Assembly (NCBI RefSeq): GCF_019396345.1
Contig: NZ_JAHKRM010000033.1
Location: 62,001-126,000 of the forward strand
DNA: 64,000 nt
Source of the DNA: Nonomuraea guangzhouensis
GTDB lineage: Bacteria; Actinomycetota; Actinomycetes; Streptosporangiales; Streptosporangiaceae
Reading direction: 5' to 3'
Position numbers and translations under genes: made by a program. Position 1 is the stretch's first letter, and every line of letters begins with the position of its first letter. Below, piece after piece: positions 35,873-45,422 of the stretch. Below the pieces are notes generated by a model. The model saw nothing but the letters and a program-made list of their open reading frames with translations, had not been told where the DNA came from and did no database searches.

Positions 35873-37688
35873 GCCGCCAGCGGCAGGCGATGGCCGCGAA
35901 ACCGCCTTCCGCCGGGACGTCAACCGCCAGTGCGCCGCCCTGCACCACGTGCGGCTCGCGCACGAGACCGGCGGCGCCGTCCCTGGTCACCTCGACGAGC
36001 CAGCGCCCCCGCAGGAAGCCCGTCGGCACCTGGAGCGTGCGGGCCGCCCCGGAGACTCCGGCGCCGATGAACCAGCGGTCGCCGCTGCGTCTGGCCATCA
36101 CCGTGTGGTCGGCGGGCTTTCCGGACAGCAGCCGCGTCTCGTCCCACACGGTGGGCACCTGGTCGAGGAAGCGCTCGGCCTCGGGCCGCGCCCGGTAGGC
36201 CTCAAGCGACCCGGCCAGGTTCGTCAGGCCCGACTCGAACACCACCGACAGCGCCAGCTCGTGCGCGTCGGAGGTGGGCCGGCTGGGCCGCTGGAAGGCC
36301 ATCGGCGTGTAGTCCATCGAGCCGATCTCATTCCTGGTGTACGGCAGGGCCGCCAGGTGGCTGGTGGTCAGGTTCGACGACTTCTCCGCACCGTGCACCC
36401 CTTCCATGGTCATCACCTGGGGCCAAGTCCGGTTGATCCCCTTGGGCACGGTGGAGCCGTGGAAGTTGACCATGAGCTGGTTGTCGGCCAGGTCGCGCAG
36501 CGTCCCGTCGTACCACTGCAGCCGCTCCTGCGCCTCGGAGTCGATGAAGTCCAGCTTGACGCCCTTCACACCCCACTGGTGCAGCAGGCCGAAGCGCTGG
36601 ACGCGCTTGTCGTGGGTGTCGAAGTCGGAGAAGCGCAGCCACACCATGATGCCGACTCCGCGGGCCCTGCCGTACTCGACGAGCTGGGGTATCCAGGTGA
36701 ATTCGGCCGTCCGATCCGTCCAGGCCCGCTCGCCGGTGACCGGATCGTCGTACCAGCCGGCGTCGACCAGCACGTACGGCCAGCGGTGCTGCGCGGCGTA
36801 GTCGACGAACTCCTTCTGGCTCTCCAGGCTCTGCTGCACGGGCCGGCCACCGGCCAGCCAGCTCCACAGCACCTTGCCCGGCTTGATCCACGAGGTGTCG
36901 GTGAGCTGGGAGCCGGGCGCGAGGTCGTCGACGAGGGTGGACTCGGTGACGGTCGCGAGGTCGCCCGTGACCATGACCCGCCAGGGCGTGGTCAGGCCGT
37001 GGTCGTAGGGCACCCGCGCGTCCCAAAGGGCGATCTTGTAGGTGCCCTGGTCGCTCACCAGGTGGGGACCGGTGTAGGAGCCGTTCAGCGCCGACTCGGC
37101 CAGCAGGAGGTAATTCTGGCCCACCCCGAACAGGGCGGGCATCTGGTATTCGGCCGGGGGGACGTCGGCGTACTGGATGAACGGGTTCTCGTAGTCGCGG
37201 CGATGCCCGGCCAGCCAGGCGGTGGACCCGGCCGGAACCGTGAACGCCGAGGCCTCCCCCAGGACGGCGCCCGCGCCGGGCAGCTCGTAGCGGTAGGCGA
37301 CGCCGTCGCGGGCGGCCCTGACGACCAGGTCGAGTTTGGCGTCGCCGCGGGCGAAGCGGAAGCGGGTCTCGTTCATCACGGACAGGCGATCGAGGCGCTT
37401 GCCCGCCGTGGTGGTGTACTTCTCGACGACCGCGCGGCTGGAGCGGCCGGTCAGGCTCAGGCCGGTGGTGAGGTCGGCCTGTTCGGTGGTGACGCCGAGC
37501 GGGCTCGGCGCCAGCACACTCGCTCCGCCCCGCGACACGGCCACGGAGGGGCTGCCCTGCGAGTCGAGGTGGACGGTGGCGACGGGGCCGCCCGCAGGGG
37601 CCTTGACGGTCCAGGTGGCGGTGGGAGTGGGGGTCGCGGGAGCTGTCAGTAGTCCGGCCAGCAACGTGCCGGTGAGTAGCAAGTTCAA
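35847..37688 (-). CDS. Secreted glycoside hydrolase family 97 enzyme (alpha-galactosidase/alpha-glucosidase type)
   Basis: The 613-residue product has a Sec signal (MNLLLTGTLLAGLLTAPATP), an N-terminal beta-super-sandwich, a TIM barrel and a C-terminal beta domain. Catalytic-region text includes KVLWSWLAGGRPVQQS, YVLVDAGWYDD, GVKLDFIDSEAQ (candidate Asp nucleophile of retaining members) and VMTMEGVHGAEKS (candidate acid/base Glu). The start is TTG 37688, because GGGAGG lies six bases upstream and the signal peptide begins there. A TTG at 37718 would add Pro-rich text with no ribosome site. It is divergent from the second GH95-like gene, with a LacI-type site 26 bases upstream. Retaining alpha-galactosidase is more likely than inverting SusB type, given the LDF motif. 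Confidence 0.83.
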   Translation of the reverse strand: MNLLLTGTLLAGLLTAPATPTPTATWTVKAPAGGPVATVHLDSQGSPSVAVSRGGASVLAPSPLGVTTEQADLTTGLSLTGRSSRAVVEKYTTTAGKRLDRLSVMNETRFRFARGDAKLDLVVRAARDGVAYRYELPGAGAVLGEASAFTVPAGSTAWLAGHRRDYENPFIQYADVPPAEYQMPALFGVGQNYLLLAESALNGSYTGPHLVSDQGTYKIALWDARVPYDHGLTTPWRVMVTGDLATVTESTLVDDLAPGSQLTDTSWIKPGKVLWSWLAGGRPVQQSLESQKEFVDYAAQHRWPYVLVDAGWYDDPVTGERAWTDRTAEFTWIPQLVEYGRARGVGIMVWLRFSDFDTHDKRVQRFGLLHQWGVKGVKLDFIDSEAQERLQWYDGTLRDLADNQLMVNFHGSTVPKGINRTWPQVMTMEGVHGAEKSSNLTTSHLAALPYTRNEIGSMDYTPMAFQRPSRPTSDAHELALSVVFESGLTNLAGSLEAYRARPEAERFLDQVPTVWDETRLLSGKPADHTVMARRSGDRWFIGAGVSGAARTLQVPTGFLRGRWLVEVTRDGAAGLVREPHVVQGGALAVDVPAEGGFAAIACRWRPGLTTCAR

Positions 37689-37713
37689 CAGGTGCCTCCC
37701 GAAGGCTGGGGGT

Positions 37714-37727
37714 TGCAACCGATTGTA
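37714..37727. promoter_or_regulatory. LacI-type operator, copy 2
   Basis: TGCAACCGATTGTA matches the copy at 32719-32732 in TGCAACCG-W-TTG. It lies 26 bases upstream of the GH97 start, in the divergent region shared with the second GH95-like gene. Confidence 0.6.
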
Positions 37728-37790
37728 GCCGTAATTAACTTCTTCAAGAATTAAATTCGCCCGATGTCGGCGCGACCGCGGTCAAGGGGG

Positions 37791-37838
37791 TTGACAGCGG
37801 CGGTCATCAGATTAGATCTTCTCATTCATCAGATGAAT
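37791..37838 (+). promoter_or_regulatory. Promoter and operator-like palindrome of the second GH95-like gene
   Basis: TTGACA (37791-37796) and TAGATC (37813-37818) are spaced by 16 bases. Just after the -10 lies the inverted repeat ATTCAT-CAG-ATGAAT (37824-37838), a position suited to a repressor. Confidence 0.55.
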
Positions 37839-37868
37839 CTCTCCGCGAGCCCCCCGCCAGGAGGCACG

Positions 37869-40118
37869 ATGCCGGAAAATCCCACCACACGGCGCACATT
37901 CCTCGGAGGTCTTGCTTTAGGCGGCGCCGCTGTGGTCGCGACCTCCCCCACCGCGTGGGCGCAGGCCGCGCCGGAGCCGAGCGACGCGTACGGCGACGTC
38001 CTGCGTGACGCCGCCATGATCTGGAAGCGGCTGCCCAACGGCTGGCAGAACGGGCCGTTCCTGGGCAACGGGTTTCTCGGCGTGCACCTCTACAACAAGG
38101 GCGGCGAGGGCAACGTCCTGCGCTTCATGCTGAACCACTCCCTCGTACAGGACCAGCGAGGGCAGTGGGAGGCGGCGATCGGGTACTCACGGCTGCCCAT
38201 CGGCTACCTGACGCTGACCTTCGCCGGCACCATCACGGCGGTCGACTGGCGGCTGGACCTGGAGCGGGCCGAGCTGACCGGAACCGTGACGACCACCCTG
38301 GGCGGCGTCCGGTTCAGCGCGCTCGTGCTCAACCATCGCAGTGTGCTGCTGGTGTCCACGGAGCCCAGCGCCGGAGAGGAGGGGGTGGCGTGGGGATTCA
38401 CGCCGCTGCCCGCCCACACGACCAGGACGATCCGGCTCCCGCCCGAATACACCGGCAATCCCGAACCGGTGGTCGCCGACGGGCACGTCGAACAGCCCCT
38501 GCACGCCGGAGGCGGCTACACCACGGCCTGGCGCGAGGTCAGGAACGGCACCGAACGGGTGCTCGCGGCCACCATCGCCTACGGCTACCCGGACTCGACC
38601 GGGGCGGAGGAGGCGGTGCGGACCGTACGCCGGGTGCTCGACGGGAACCCTGAGGCGCAGGTCAAGGTGCACCGGCTCTGGTGGCAGCGGTTCTACCGGC
38701 GCAGCCTGGTGTCGGTCCCGGACAAGCTGCTGCAGCGGTTCTACTGGATCCAGCTCTACAAGATAGCCTCGGCCACCAGGGACGACGCGCCGGTGGTGAC
38801 CGAGTGGGGGCCGTGGTTCCCCGAGGTGGGCAACAGCTGGACCAACATCTGGTGGAACCTCAACGTCCAGGTCTCCTATCCCATGATCAACGGCTCGAAC
38901 CACCCGGAGCTGGACGCGGTGACCACGACGTTCCGGAAATATCACGAAAACCTGGAGCTCAACGTGAATCCGGGTTATCGCGATGGGAAGTCGTACGCGC
39001 TGTGCCACCCGGGCGACCGCATGCTCAGACCGGGGCCGCGCTACGTCGGCGTGCCGGGCGTCAGCCCGAACGACCACACCGGCAACCTCACCTGGGGCAT
39101 GCACAACGTCTGGCTCGCCTACCGCCACACCATGGACGACCGCGTGCTGCGCGAGGTGCTGCACCCGATCCTGACCGGCGCGATCACCTACTACGACCGC
39201 TTCCTCGTCGAAGGCTCGGACGGCAAGCTGCACCTGCCCGAGACGCGCTCGCCCGAGTACGCGAACGCCTCCGACGCCACCTACGACCTCTCGCTCATCC
39301 GCTGGGGCTGCCGCACGCTCCTCGACAGCGCCGACCGGCTGCGCCTCGACGACCCGCGCAAGGCCCGGTGGCAGGAGATCCTGGCGCGGCTGGTGCCGTA
39401 CCACCGCAACGAGCAAGGGGTGATGATCGGGGCGGACGTGCCGCTGGCGGATTCGCACCGGCACTATTCGCACCTGCTCTGGATGTATCCGCTGCAGGAG
39501 TCGCTCGACAGGCTCAGCTTCGACCACTGGACGAGCATGCGCGAGCGGTGGCACGGCTACAGCTTCGCGGCGGCCTCCTCGATGGAGACGCTGTTCGGCA
39601 ATCCGGAGGAGGCGCTGTCCTACCTGCGTTTCTTCGTCGACGGCAACATCGTGGACAACTGCGCCATCACCCCCAACACCATGTACCGGGAGGGCAGCAA
39701 CCTGGCCATCGAGAGCCCGCTGGCCGCCGCCCAGTCGGTGCTCGACATGCTGGTCCAGAGCCATGGCGGGGTGGTCAAGGTGTTCCCGGCGGTCTCCGCC
39801 ACCTGGGCCGACGTCTCGATCGAACGGCTGCGCACGCAGGGCGCGTTCCTGGTGGACGCCTCGCGCGCCGGGGGGCGTACGGACTGGGTCAGGGTCCACA
39901 GCGAGGCGGGCGAGCCGCTGCGGCTCCAGCACGGCATCACGGGCCCGTTCGAGGTACGCGACGAACGCGGCGACCGCCTCCCCTACCGGGGGACGGACAC
40001 GATCGAGCTCCGGCTGCGCAGAGGGGCGACGGCGATCATCACCAGGCGGGGTCGACGCCCATCCAAGCCACGAGACGTCCCGGCCAACGGCAGCGCGCCC
40101 GCGTGGGGGCTTCCCTGA
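37869..40118 (+). CDS. Secreted GH95-like glycoside hydrolase (second paralogue)
   Basis: The 749-residue product has a twin-arginine signal (TTRRTFLGGLALGGAAVVA, cleavage after the AWAQA segment) and an (alpha/alpha)6 glycosidase domain. It matches the gene at 30345-32615 in order and motif: NGPFLGNGFLGVHLY, SLVQDQRGQW, NLTWGMHNVWLAYRHTMD, SPEYANASDATYDLSLIRWG and DSHRHYSHLLWMYPL. GGAGG lies four bases before ATG 37869. With GH97 and the importer it forms a degradation and uptake island. Two diverged paralogues suggest two related linkages. The exact glycoside is not readable. Confidence 0.8.
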   Translation: MPENPTTRRTFLGGLALGGAAVVATSPTAWAQAAPEPSDAYGDVLRDAAMIWKRLPNGWQNGPFLGNGFLGVHLYNKGGEGNVLRFMLNHSLVQDQRGQWEAAIGYSRLPIGYLTLTFAGTITAVDWRLDLERAELTGTVTTTLGGVRFSALVLNHRSVLLVSTEPSAGEEGVAWGFTPLPAHTTRTIRLPPEYTGNPEPVVADGHVEQPLHAGGGYTTAWREVRNGTERVLAATIAYGYPDSTGAEEAVRTVRRVLDGNPEAQVKVHRLWWQRFYRRSLVSVPDKLLQRFYWIQLYKIASATRDDAPVVTEWGPWFPEVGNSWTNIWWNLNVQVSYPMINGSNHPELDAVTTTFRKYHENLELNVNPGYRDGKSYALCHPGDRMLRPGPRYVGVPGVSPNDHTGNLTWGMHNVWLAYRHTMDDRVLREVLHPILTGAITYYDRFLVEGSDGKLHLPETRSPEYANASDATYDLSLIRWGCRTLLDSADRLRLDDPRKARWQEILARLVPYHRNEQGVMIGADVPLADSHRHYSHLLWMYPLQESLDRLSFDHWTSMRERWHGYSFAAASSMETLFGNPEEALSYLRFFVDGNIVDNCAITPNTMYREGSNLAIESPLAAAQSVLDMLVQSHGGVVKVFPAVSATWADVSIERLRTQGAFLVDASRAGGRTDWVRVHSEAGEPLRLQHGITGPFEVRDERGDRLPYRGTDTIELRLRRGATAIITRRGRRPSKPRDVPANGSAPAWGLP

Positions 40119-40257
40119 CCGGATCAGCGGGAAGCCGGGTCATAGTCAGGGCTCGCGCTCCAGCTCCAGTGGTGAGCACCCGCCGCCCGGCCGTCCTTCC
40201 GAGCGCGGGCGGGCGGACGGCCGTCCGAAGCGCGGGCGCCGCCGTGCGGCTAGGTCC

Positions 40258-41955
40258 TCATCGTCGTGTCGGCCTGCTGCGCGTGTCACGCTCGCGGCGG
40301 ACGGTCGGTCTCCGCCCCTTGATCGTGGCCTGACGGAGGGCCGCGATCACCTCGTTGGCCGCCTCCTGCGGCACCTCCACCAGCGAGAACCGGTCGGCGA
40401 TCTCGATGGCGCCGATGTCGCGACCGCTCAGGCTCGACTCGCCGGCTATCGCGCCCACCAGGTCCTGCGGCCGGATGCCCGCGCTGCGCCCCACGCTGAA
40501 GAACAGCCGGACCATTCCCCCCGACGGAGCGCGGCCGTAGCGCGCGCCCTCCGAGCCGCCCTCCCGATGGTCGCGCCGCTTCTCCACGGTCCGCGGGGAC
40601 ACCTCGGGAATCTCCTGCTCGTCCAGCGCGGCCCCGCTGGCCTGGTGCGCCAGCTTGACGGCGGCGAGCGCCACCTCCATGAGGTCGAACTCGTCGGTGA
40701 GCGACTCGACCACGACGTGGAACGGCTCCAGGTCGTCCTGGAGCAGGGCTTCCTCCAGCGCGGAACGGGTCAGCTCCATCCGGCGCGCCTGCAGGTCGGC
40801 GACGGTCGGCAGCCGCTCCACCGTGATCCGCTGTTTGGTCACCCGCTCGATCGCCTTGAGCATGCGGTGCTCGCGTGGCTCCACCAGGGTCAGCGCCACC
40901 CCCTCGCGGCCGGCGCGGCCCACCCTGCCGATGCGGTGGACGTACGCCTCGGGCGCGGACGGGACGTTGTAGTTGACGACGTGCGTGAGCTGTTCGACGT
41001 CGAGGCCGCGCGCGGCCACGTCGGTCGCGATGAGCAGGTCGGCGGTCCCGGCCCGCAGCCGTGACATGACGCGATCGCGTTGCTCCTGCTCCATCCCGCC
41101 GTGCAGCGCCTCGGCCCGGTGTCCGCGCCCGTTCATGGTCTCGGTGAGCTGGTCGACCTCGTCACGGGTACGGCAGAAAATGATCGCGGCCGTCGGCGCC
41201 TCGATGTCGAGCAGGCGCCCCAGCGCCGCCGGTTTGTGCGCCCTGGCGACCAGGTACGCGCTCTGCTCCACCAACGGCGTCGTCTGACGCCCCTCCGTGG
41301 CCGCATGCCCCATTTCCAGCCGGACCGGGTCCTGCAGGTGACGCCGGGCGATCCCATCGATGCGCGGCGGAAGCGTCGCCGAGAACAGCACGGTCTGGCG
41401 GTCCTCCGGCGTCTCCGCGAGAATCGCCTCGATGTCGTCGGCGAACCCCATGTCGAGCATCTCGTCCGCCTCGTCCAGCACGACGGTACGCAGACCCCCC
41501 AGGTCGAGCGCTCCCCGGCCGATGAGGTCGAGGGCCCGCCCCGGTGTGGCGACCACGATGTCCACCCCGCGCTTGAGCGCCTGCAACTGCCGGACGATGG
41601 GCGCACCGCCGTAGACCGGCAGAACGCGGGTCCCGAGCGTGCGGCCATAGCGATGGAACGCCTCCGAGACCTGAACGGCCAGCTCCCGCGTGGGCACGAG
41701 CACCAGCGTCACCGGCCCGTCATTGTCACCGGGGTGGGACATGCGCTGAAGCACGGGCAACGCGAACGCCGCGGTCTTCCCCGTGCCCGTCGCCGCCTGC
41801 CCGAGCAGATCACGCCCCTCCACCAACGGGGGGATCGCCTCCGCCTGGATCGGAGTGGGCTCCTCGTACCCCAGAGCGGACAGCACATCCAGGAGCTCAG
41901 ATCGGAGCCCCAGGTCGGCGAAGGTTGCCTCGCCGCCGGTTGCGTTCATGGTCAT
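40258..41955 (-). CDS. deaD: DEAD-box ATP-dependent RNA helicase (DeaD/CsdA-like)
   Basis: The 565-residue helicase has all core motifs: Q motif (TFADLGLRSELLDVLSALGY through TPIQAEAIP), ATGTGKT, VPTRELAVQ, DEADEML, SATLP and YVHRIGRVGRAG. A C-terminal DbpA-type RNA-binding domain (about 475-550) reads VRLFFSVGRSAGIRPQDLVG. DeaD proteins unwind RNA during ribosome assembly and cold adaptation. ATG 41955 is chosen because AGGAG lies six bases upstream. An in-frame upstream extension to 42090 lacks such a site. It is a housekeeping gene lying between the sugar island and the second assembly line. Confidence 0.93.
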   Translation of the reverse strand: MTMNATGGEATFADLGLRSELLDVLSALGYEEPTPIQAEAIPPLVEGRDLLGQAATGTGKTAAFALPVLQRMSHPGDNDGPVTLVLVPTRELAVQVSEAFHRYGRTLGTRVLPVYGGAPIVRQLQALKRGVDIVVATPGRALDLIGRGALDLGGLRTVVLDEADEMLDMGFADDIEAILAETPEDRQTVLFSATLPPRIDGIARRHLQDPVRLEMGHAATEGRQTTPLVEQSAYLVARAHKPAALGRLLDIEAPTAAIIFCRTRDEVDQLTETMNGRGHRAEALHGGMEQEQRDRVMSRLRAGTADLLIATDVAARGLDVEQLTHVVNYNVPSAPEAYVHRIGRVGRAGREGVALTLVEPREHRMLKAIERVTKQRITVERLPTVADLQARRMELTRSALEEALLQDDLEPFHVVVESLTDEFDLMEVALAAVKLAHQASGAALDEQEIPEVSPRTVEKRRDHREGGSEGARYGRAPSGGMVRLFFSVGRSAGIRPQDLVGAIAGESSLSGRDIGAIEIADRFSLVEVPQEAANEVIAALRQATIKGRRPTVRRERDTRSRPTRR

Positions 41956-42186
41956 CGCCGACTCCTCACGAACTTCCACATTCACTTCGACACCCCACCG
42001 CCGGTCATCTCCTGGAAGGGCTTCGACGCCCCCCAACCCCTCCCCCACCGACGACAGGCCAGAACGGGAGCATAAGGGGTGCGGACTCATCCCCGCCCAT
42101 CAAGGCAGCCATGGGGCGATGTCGCAGCTCTATCCTTGCAAAGGGCCTGGAAACATCGCGAGGCGGCCTTCGAAAGCGGTCCGCCG

Positions 42187-45100
42187 TCACCACACGTCGA
42201 CGTCCACGCCGATGGCGATGATCCGCAGGGCGCTGAGCGCGACCCAGGTGCGGTCGTTGCTACCCAGCCCGTAATCGCCGGTTTCCTCCGTCCCGGGCAG
42301 CAGGTCGAGCACGGCGCTGACGTGGCCGCAGTCCGCCGCGTTCCGGGCCACCTGGGCGGACTCGCGGCGCTTGGTGGCCTTGGGGAGTTTGGCGAGCCCG
42401 GCGTGCTGGGCGGCGAGATCGGCCAGCTGGTGGGCGGTCGGGCCGGTGGGCCTGCCCTCGGCCGCGATCCGTTCGGCCACGGGCAGGGCGTCCCGCACCC
42501 AGGACCGGTTGACGTCGCCCCACAGCCGGAGCAGATCCGGCTGACCGTAGACGGTGAGCGCGCGGGCCGCCGCCCAGTCGTCGAACCAGCGCACGCCAAA
42601 GGCGTGCCGCTTCTCCGGGTCGTTCGGCTCGCTGCGCTCCCCGATCAGCTCGCGCACCAGCTCCGTCTCGCCCCGCCTGAGGAGGCGGACCAGCCAGGGC
42701 ACGCCGTGGTGCCGGTCTCTCGGCGTGCCCACGCCCTCGTCCAGCACGACGCGGGCCTCCGGCTCCCGGCCGCACTCGGTGAGCGCCCAGACCAGCGGCA
42801 GGCGGACGTCCCAGTTCGAACGGTCGGCGTCGGCGGCCTCGCGTACGGAGGCGAACCACCGCTCGGCGCGTTCATGCCGCCCCAGGACCGCGCAGGCCCC
42901 GGCGACCGCCGCCATGTCCGCCGCCATGTCCGCCGCCGTATCCACCGCCAGGTCCGGCGCCATTTCCACCGCCGCGTCCACCGACAGGTTCGCCGCGTCG
43001 TGCACGTCCGCGAGTCCGTCGTCGGCGTAGGGGAAGACGGCGGCGGCTTCGGCCGCGAAACCGGCCGCGCCGAGCGCGAGCGCGATCCGCGCGAGGTGTC
43101 CGGGACGTCGCCGATGCTCCGGGATCGCGAGGGCCAGATCGCGGGCTTCGGCGGCCTCGCCCCGCCGGACGTGGATCATCGCTAGCTGCTGGAGCGTGTC
43201 GACGGTCCACTCGCCGTAGACGAACGACTCCGGCCGCGCCAGGTCGACGAGCGTGCCCCGGACCACCGTGATCAGATCGGAGACGGTGGCGGTGTCGGGT
43301 GGCGGCCACGTCCCCGTCGGCTCCGCCGTGCTGCCACGTCCCCGGAACGGCGCCAGCAGCCGCTCGGTCTCCGGCGAGGCCGCCCCCACTCCGGCGTGGG
43401 CGGGGTCGGGGAAGATCTTCTGCTCGCCCCAGCGGAACGGCCAAGCGAAGCGGCGGGCGACGGACCAGCAGAGCCGGCCGTCGAGATCGTCCTCCCGGCC
43501 GGGCGGCGCGATGACCGTGCCGTCCTCGAACGCCACCGCCCAGGTGTCCTCGTCCAGCGCGAACGTCGGGTTGAGCCGGAGCCGGTCGCCGAGGTCACGG
43601 CCGGTGAACAAGAGCGGGCGACGGGCGGCCGGGGCGTGGTGGAAGGGATGGTCGGCCACGATCTCACCGGACTCGGGGCGCAGGAAGCGCACCGCGTGCG
43701 AGCCGATCGCGATCAGCATGTCATCGGCGGGCCACTCGAGGCCGAAGCCGTCCCCCTGGCCGAGGTCCAGGACGCGCAGCCGTTCGGGGTGTTCACCCAG
43801 CGACCAGATCTCGATCCGTCCCTCGGCGGTGACGCAGGCGGCCCGCTCGCCGTCCGGCGACCAGGCCCACGGCCGGGCGTCCCAGCCGCGCGGGTTGGAG
43901 GGGGCCGCCGATACGTTCAGGTCGTACCGGTGCTCGGCGGCCGTCGCGTCGATGATCCCCGTGGTTCCGGCTGTCGTGTCGATGATCCCCGCGGTTCCGG
44001 GCGCCGCGTCGATGATGCCGACGGTCCCGCCCGCCGGATCCACCACCGCCAGCCGACCGCCCGGCCCCCAGCACAGGACGTCGGCGCCCGGATAGCCGGG
44101 AAGCTCCGCCGTCGTCTCCCCCGTCAGCGCGTCGGCGATGACGAGCTTTCCGTCGCGCTGGTGGGCCAGGAGTCGTTCGTCCAGGCTCCACTCGGGCGGA
44201 GGCGCATCCGGGTCCTCCTCCAGGCCCAGAATCCAGGTGACCTGCCGTTTCCGCACGTCGAGCGATATCGCCGCGTACTCGTCCGCCACCTCTCCGTAGA
44301 TCCGGGAGCCGTCGCGCGACCAGAACGCCCGGCCGAGGATGAACTCGGGCTCGTCGCTCCCGGTTTCCGCGGACTCAGCTGGTCCGCTGAACTCGATCGG
44401 CGCTGTCCCCTTCGAATGGGCGTCCGGCGGCCCGGTGACCGAGCCCTCGTGCGCCGCCACGATCACGTTGAGCAGGAAGTCCGACTCTCCTCCGTAGACG
44501 AACGCGCGCCTGCCCTCGGGGGCGAACGCCATGCCCGACGGCCGGCCGGAGGCGAGGAAGAACGCGTCGGCGATCGGCTCGCGGGCGGTGCCGAACGGGT
44601 CCCACACGCCGGTCGCGTTGGTGTTGTACTCCAGCGCGATGCGCCTGCCGTCCGCCGACCACTGCAGGCTGCGCGCGTAGTCCGGGAAGCCGATGCCGCC
44701 CATGATGCCGTCGATCGCGTGCACGCACCGGCCGGTGGCGACCTCGAAGAGCTGCAGGACACCGCCCCGGTCGTAGTCGGCCCCGGTCCCGCTGCCGACC
44801 GCGAGGTGGCGGCCGTCCGGGCTGAGCGCGTGGCCGGTCAGCGGGCCGTGGTGCACGTCGGAGTGGCGGAGCGGCGCGCCCGCTTCGCGGAGCCGGGCGG
44901 TCGCGAGGCGATGCGCGCCGGTGACGCCGTGGGCGTGCTCCAGAGCCTGGAGGGCGTCCCGCAGCGGCACGGTGTCGCGCTCCGGGGAGTACGCGGACCA
45001 GTCGGCGTTCTTGAGGGTGTCGAGCGCCTCGACGGGGCCCATCCGCCCGTCCGGGATGCCGATGAACGGCGGGGACGGTGGCGCGGTGCCGGGCTCCCGG

Positions 45101-45327
45101 CCGGCGAGCACGGCCGCCAGCGCGTCCTCGTCGTAGATCGGAACGCCGCGTACCGCCGCCGGACCCGCCTTGGCCCCCGACCGCTCCCCGGCGAAGACCA
45201 GGTCCGTCTTCGCCGAGACCGACGCGGTCACCTTCGCGCCCAACGCCTCCAGGCCGCGCTTGGCCTCGTCCTTCGAGAGCCGGGTGAAGCGTCCGGCCAG
45301 CACGATCTGGCTGCCACTGATGATCAT
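42187..45327 (-). CDS. BRCT domain fused to a WD40-like beta-propeller and helical repeats
   Basis: The 1046-residue product has no assigned function. Residues 1-80 form a BRCT domain like that of bacterial DNA ligase (IVLAGRFTRLSKDEAKRGLEALGAKV, then TDLVFAGERSGAKAGPA). Residues about 150-620 carry repeated beta-propeller strands, for example ALSPDGRHLAVGSG, QWSADGRRIALEY, WSRDGSRIYGE and WSPDGERAACV. The remainder is alpha-helical and TPR-like (EARDLALAIPEHRRRPGHLARIALAL). No signal peptide or membrane segment is seen. BRCT domains bind phosphopeptides or DNA ends. Start ATG 45327 gives exactly the BRCT beginning. It is divergent from the metallo-hydrolase gene. Confidence 0.75.
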   Translation of the reverse strand: MIISGSQIVLAGRFTRLSKDEAKRGLEALGAKVTASVSAKTDLVFAGERSGAKAGPAAVRGVPIYDEDALAAVLAGREPGTAPPSPPFIGIPDGRMGPVEALDTLKNADWSAYSPERDTVPLRDALQALEHAHGVTGAHRLATARLREAGAPLRHSDVHHGPLTGHALSPDGRHLAVGSGTGADYDRGGVLQLFEVATGRCVHAIDGIMGGIGFPDYARSLQWSADGRRIALEYNTNATGVWDPFGTAREPIADAFFLASGRPSGMAFAPEGRRAFVYGGESDFLLNVIVAAHEGSVTGPPDAHSKGTAPIEFSGPAESAETGSDEPEFILGRAFWSRDGSRIYGEVADEYAAISLDVRKRQVTWILGLEEDPDAPPPEWSLDERLLAHQRDGKLVIADALTGETTAELPGYPGADVLCWGPGGRLAVVDPAGGTVGIIDAAPGTAGIIDTTAGTTGIIDATAAEHRYDLNVSAAPSNPRGWDARPWAWSPDGERAACVTAEGRIEIWSLGEHPERLRVLDLGQGDGFGLEWPADDMLIAIGSHAVRFLRPESGEIVADHPFHHAPAARRPLLFTGRDLGDRLRLNPTFALDEDTWAVAFEDGTVIAPPGREDDLDGRLCWSVARRFAWPFRWGEQKIFPDPAHAGVGAASPETERLLAPFRGRGSTAEPTGTWPPPDTATVSDLITVVRGTLVDLARPESFVYGEWTVDTLQQLAMIHVRRGEAAEARDLALAIPEHRRRPGHLARIALALGAAGFAAEAAAVFPYADDGLADVHDAANLSVDAAVEMAPDLAVDTAADMAADMAAVAGACAVLGRHERAERWFASVREAADADRSNWDVRLPLVWALTECGREPEARVVLDEGVGTPRDRHHGVPWLVRLLRRGETELVRELIGERSEPNDPEKRHAFGVRWFDDWAAARALTVYGQPDLLRLWGDVNRSWVRDALPVAERIAAEGRPTGPTAHQLADLAAQHAGLAKLPKATKRRESAQVARNAADCGHVSAVLDLLPGTEETGDYGLGSNDRTWVALSALRIIAIGVDVDVW
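43948..44037 (-). repeat. Three in-frame 30-bp tandem repeats in the BRCT/propeller gene
   Basis: Three consecutive 30-bp units start GTCGATGATSCC on the plus strand and encode a repeated GTxGIIDxx peptide. The first two units are closer to each other than to the third. Confidence 0.75.
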
Positions 45328-45422
45328 GCCAATCGACCGTAGTGGAAATGACCGACATTTCGCCGCTTGTTCGGTGGTCATGCCGCCGAACTCGCCTTCT
45401 ACCGGCCGATATTCTGCCCGCC

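Noticed and set aside
42091..42186. Terminator downstream of the BRCT/propeller gene
   Set aside because: GGCGG/CCGCC arms with a mismatch can be drawn near 42150-42175, but the stem is weak and not clearly better than chance at this GC content.
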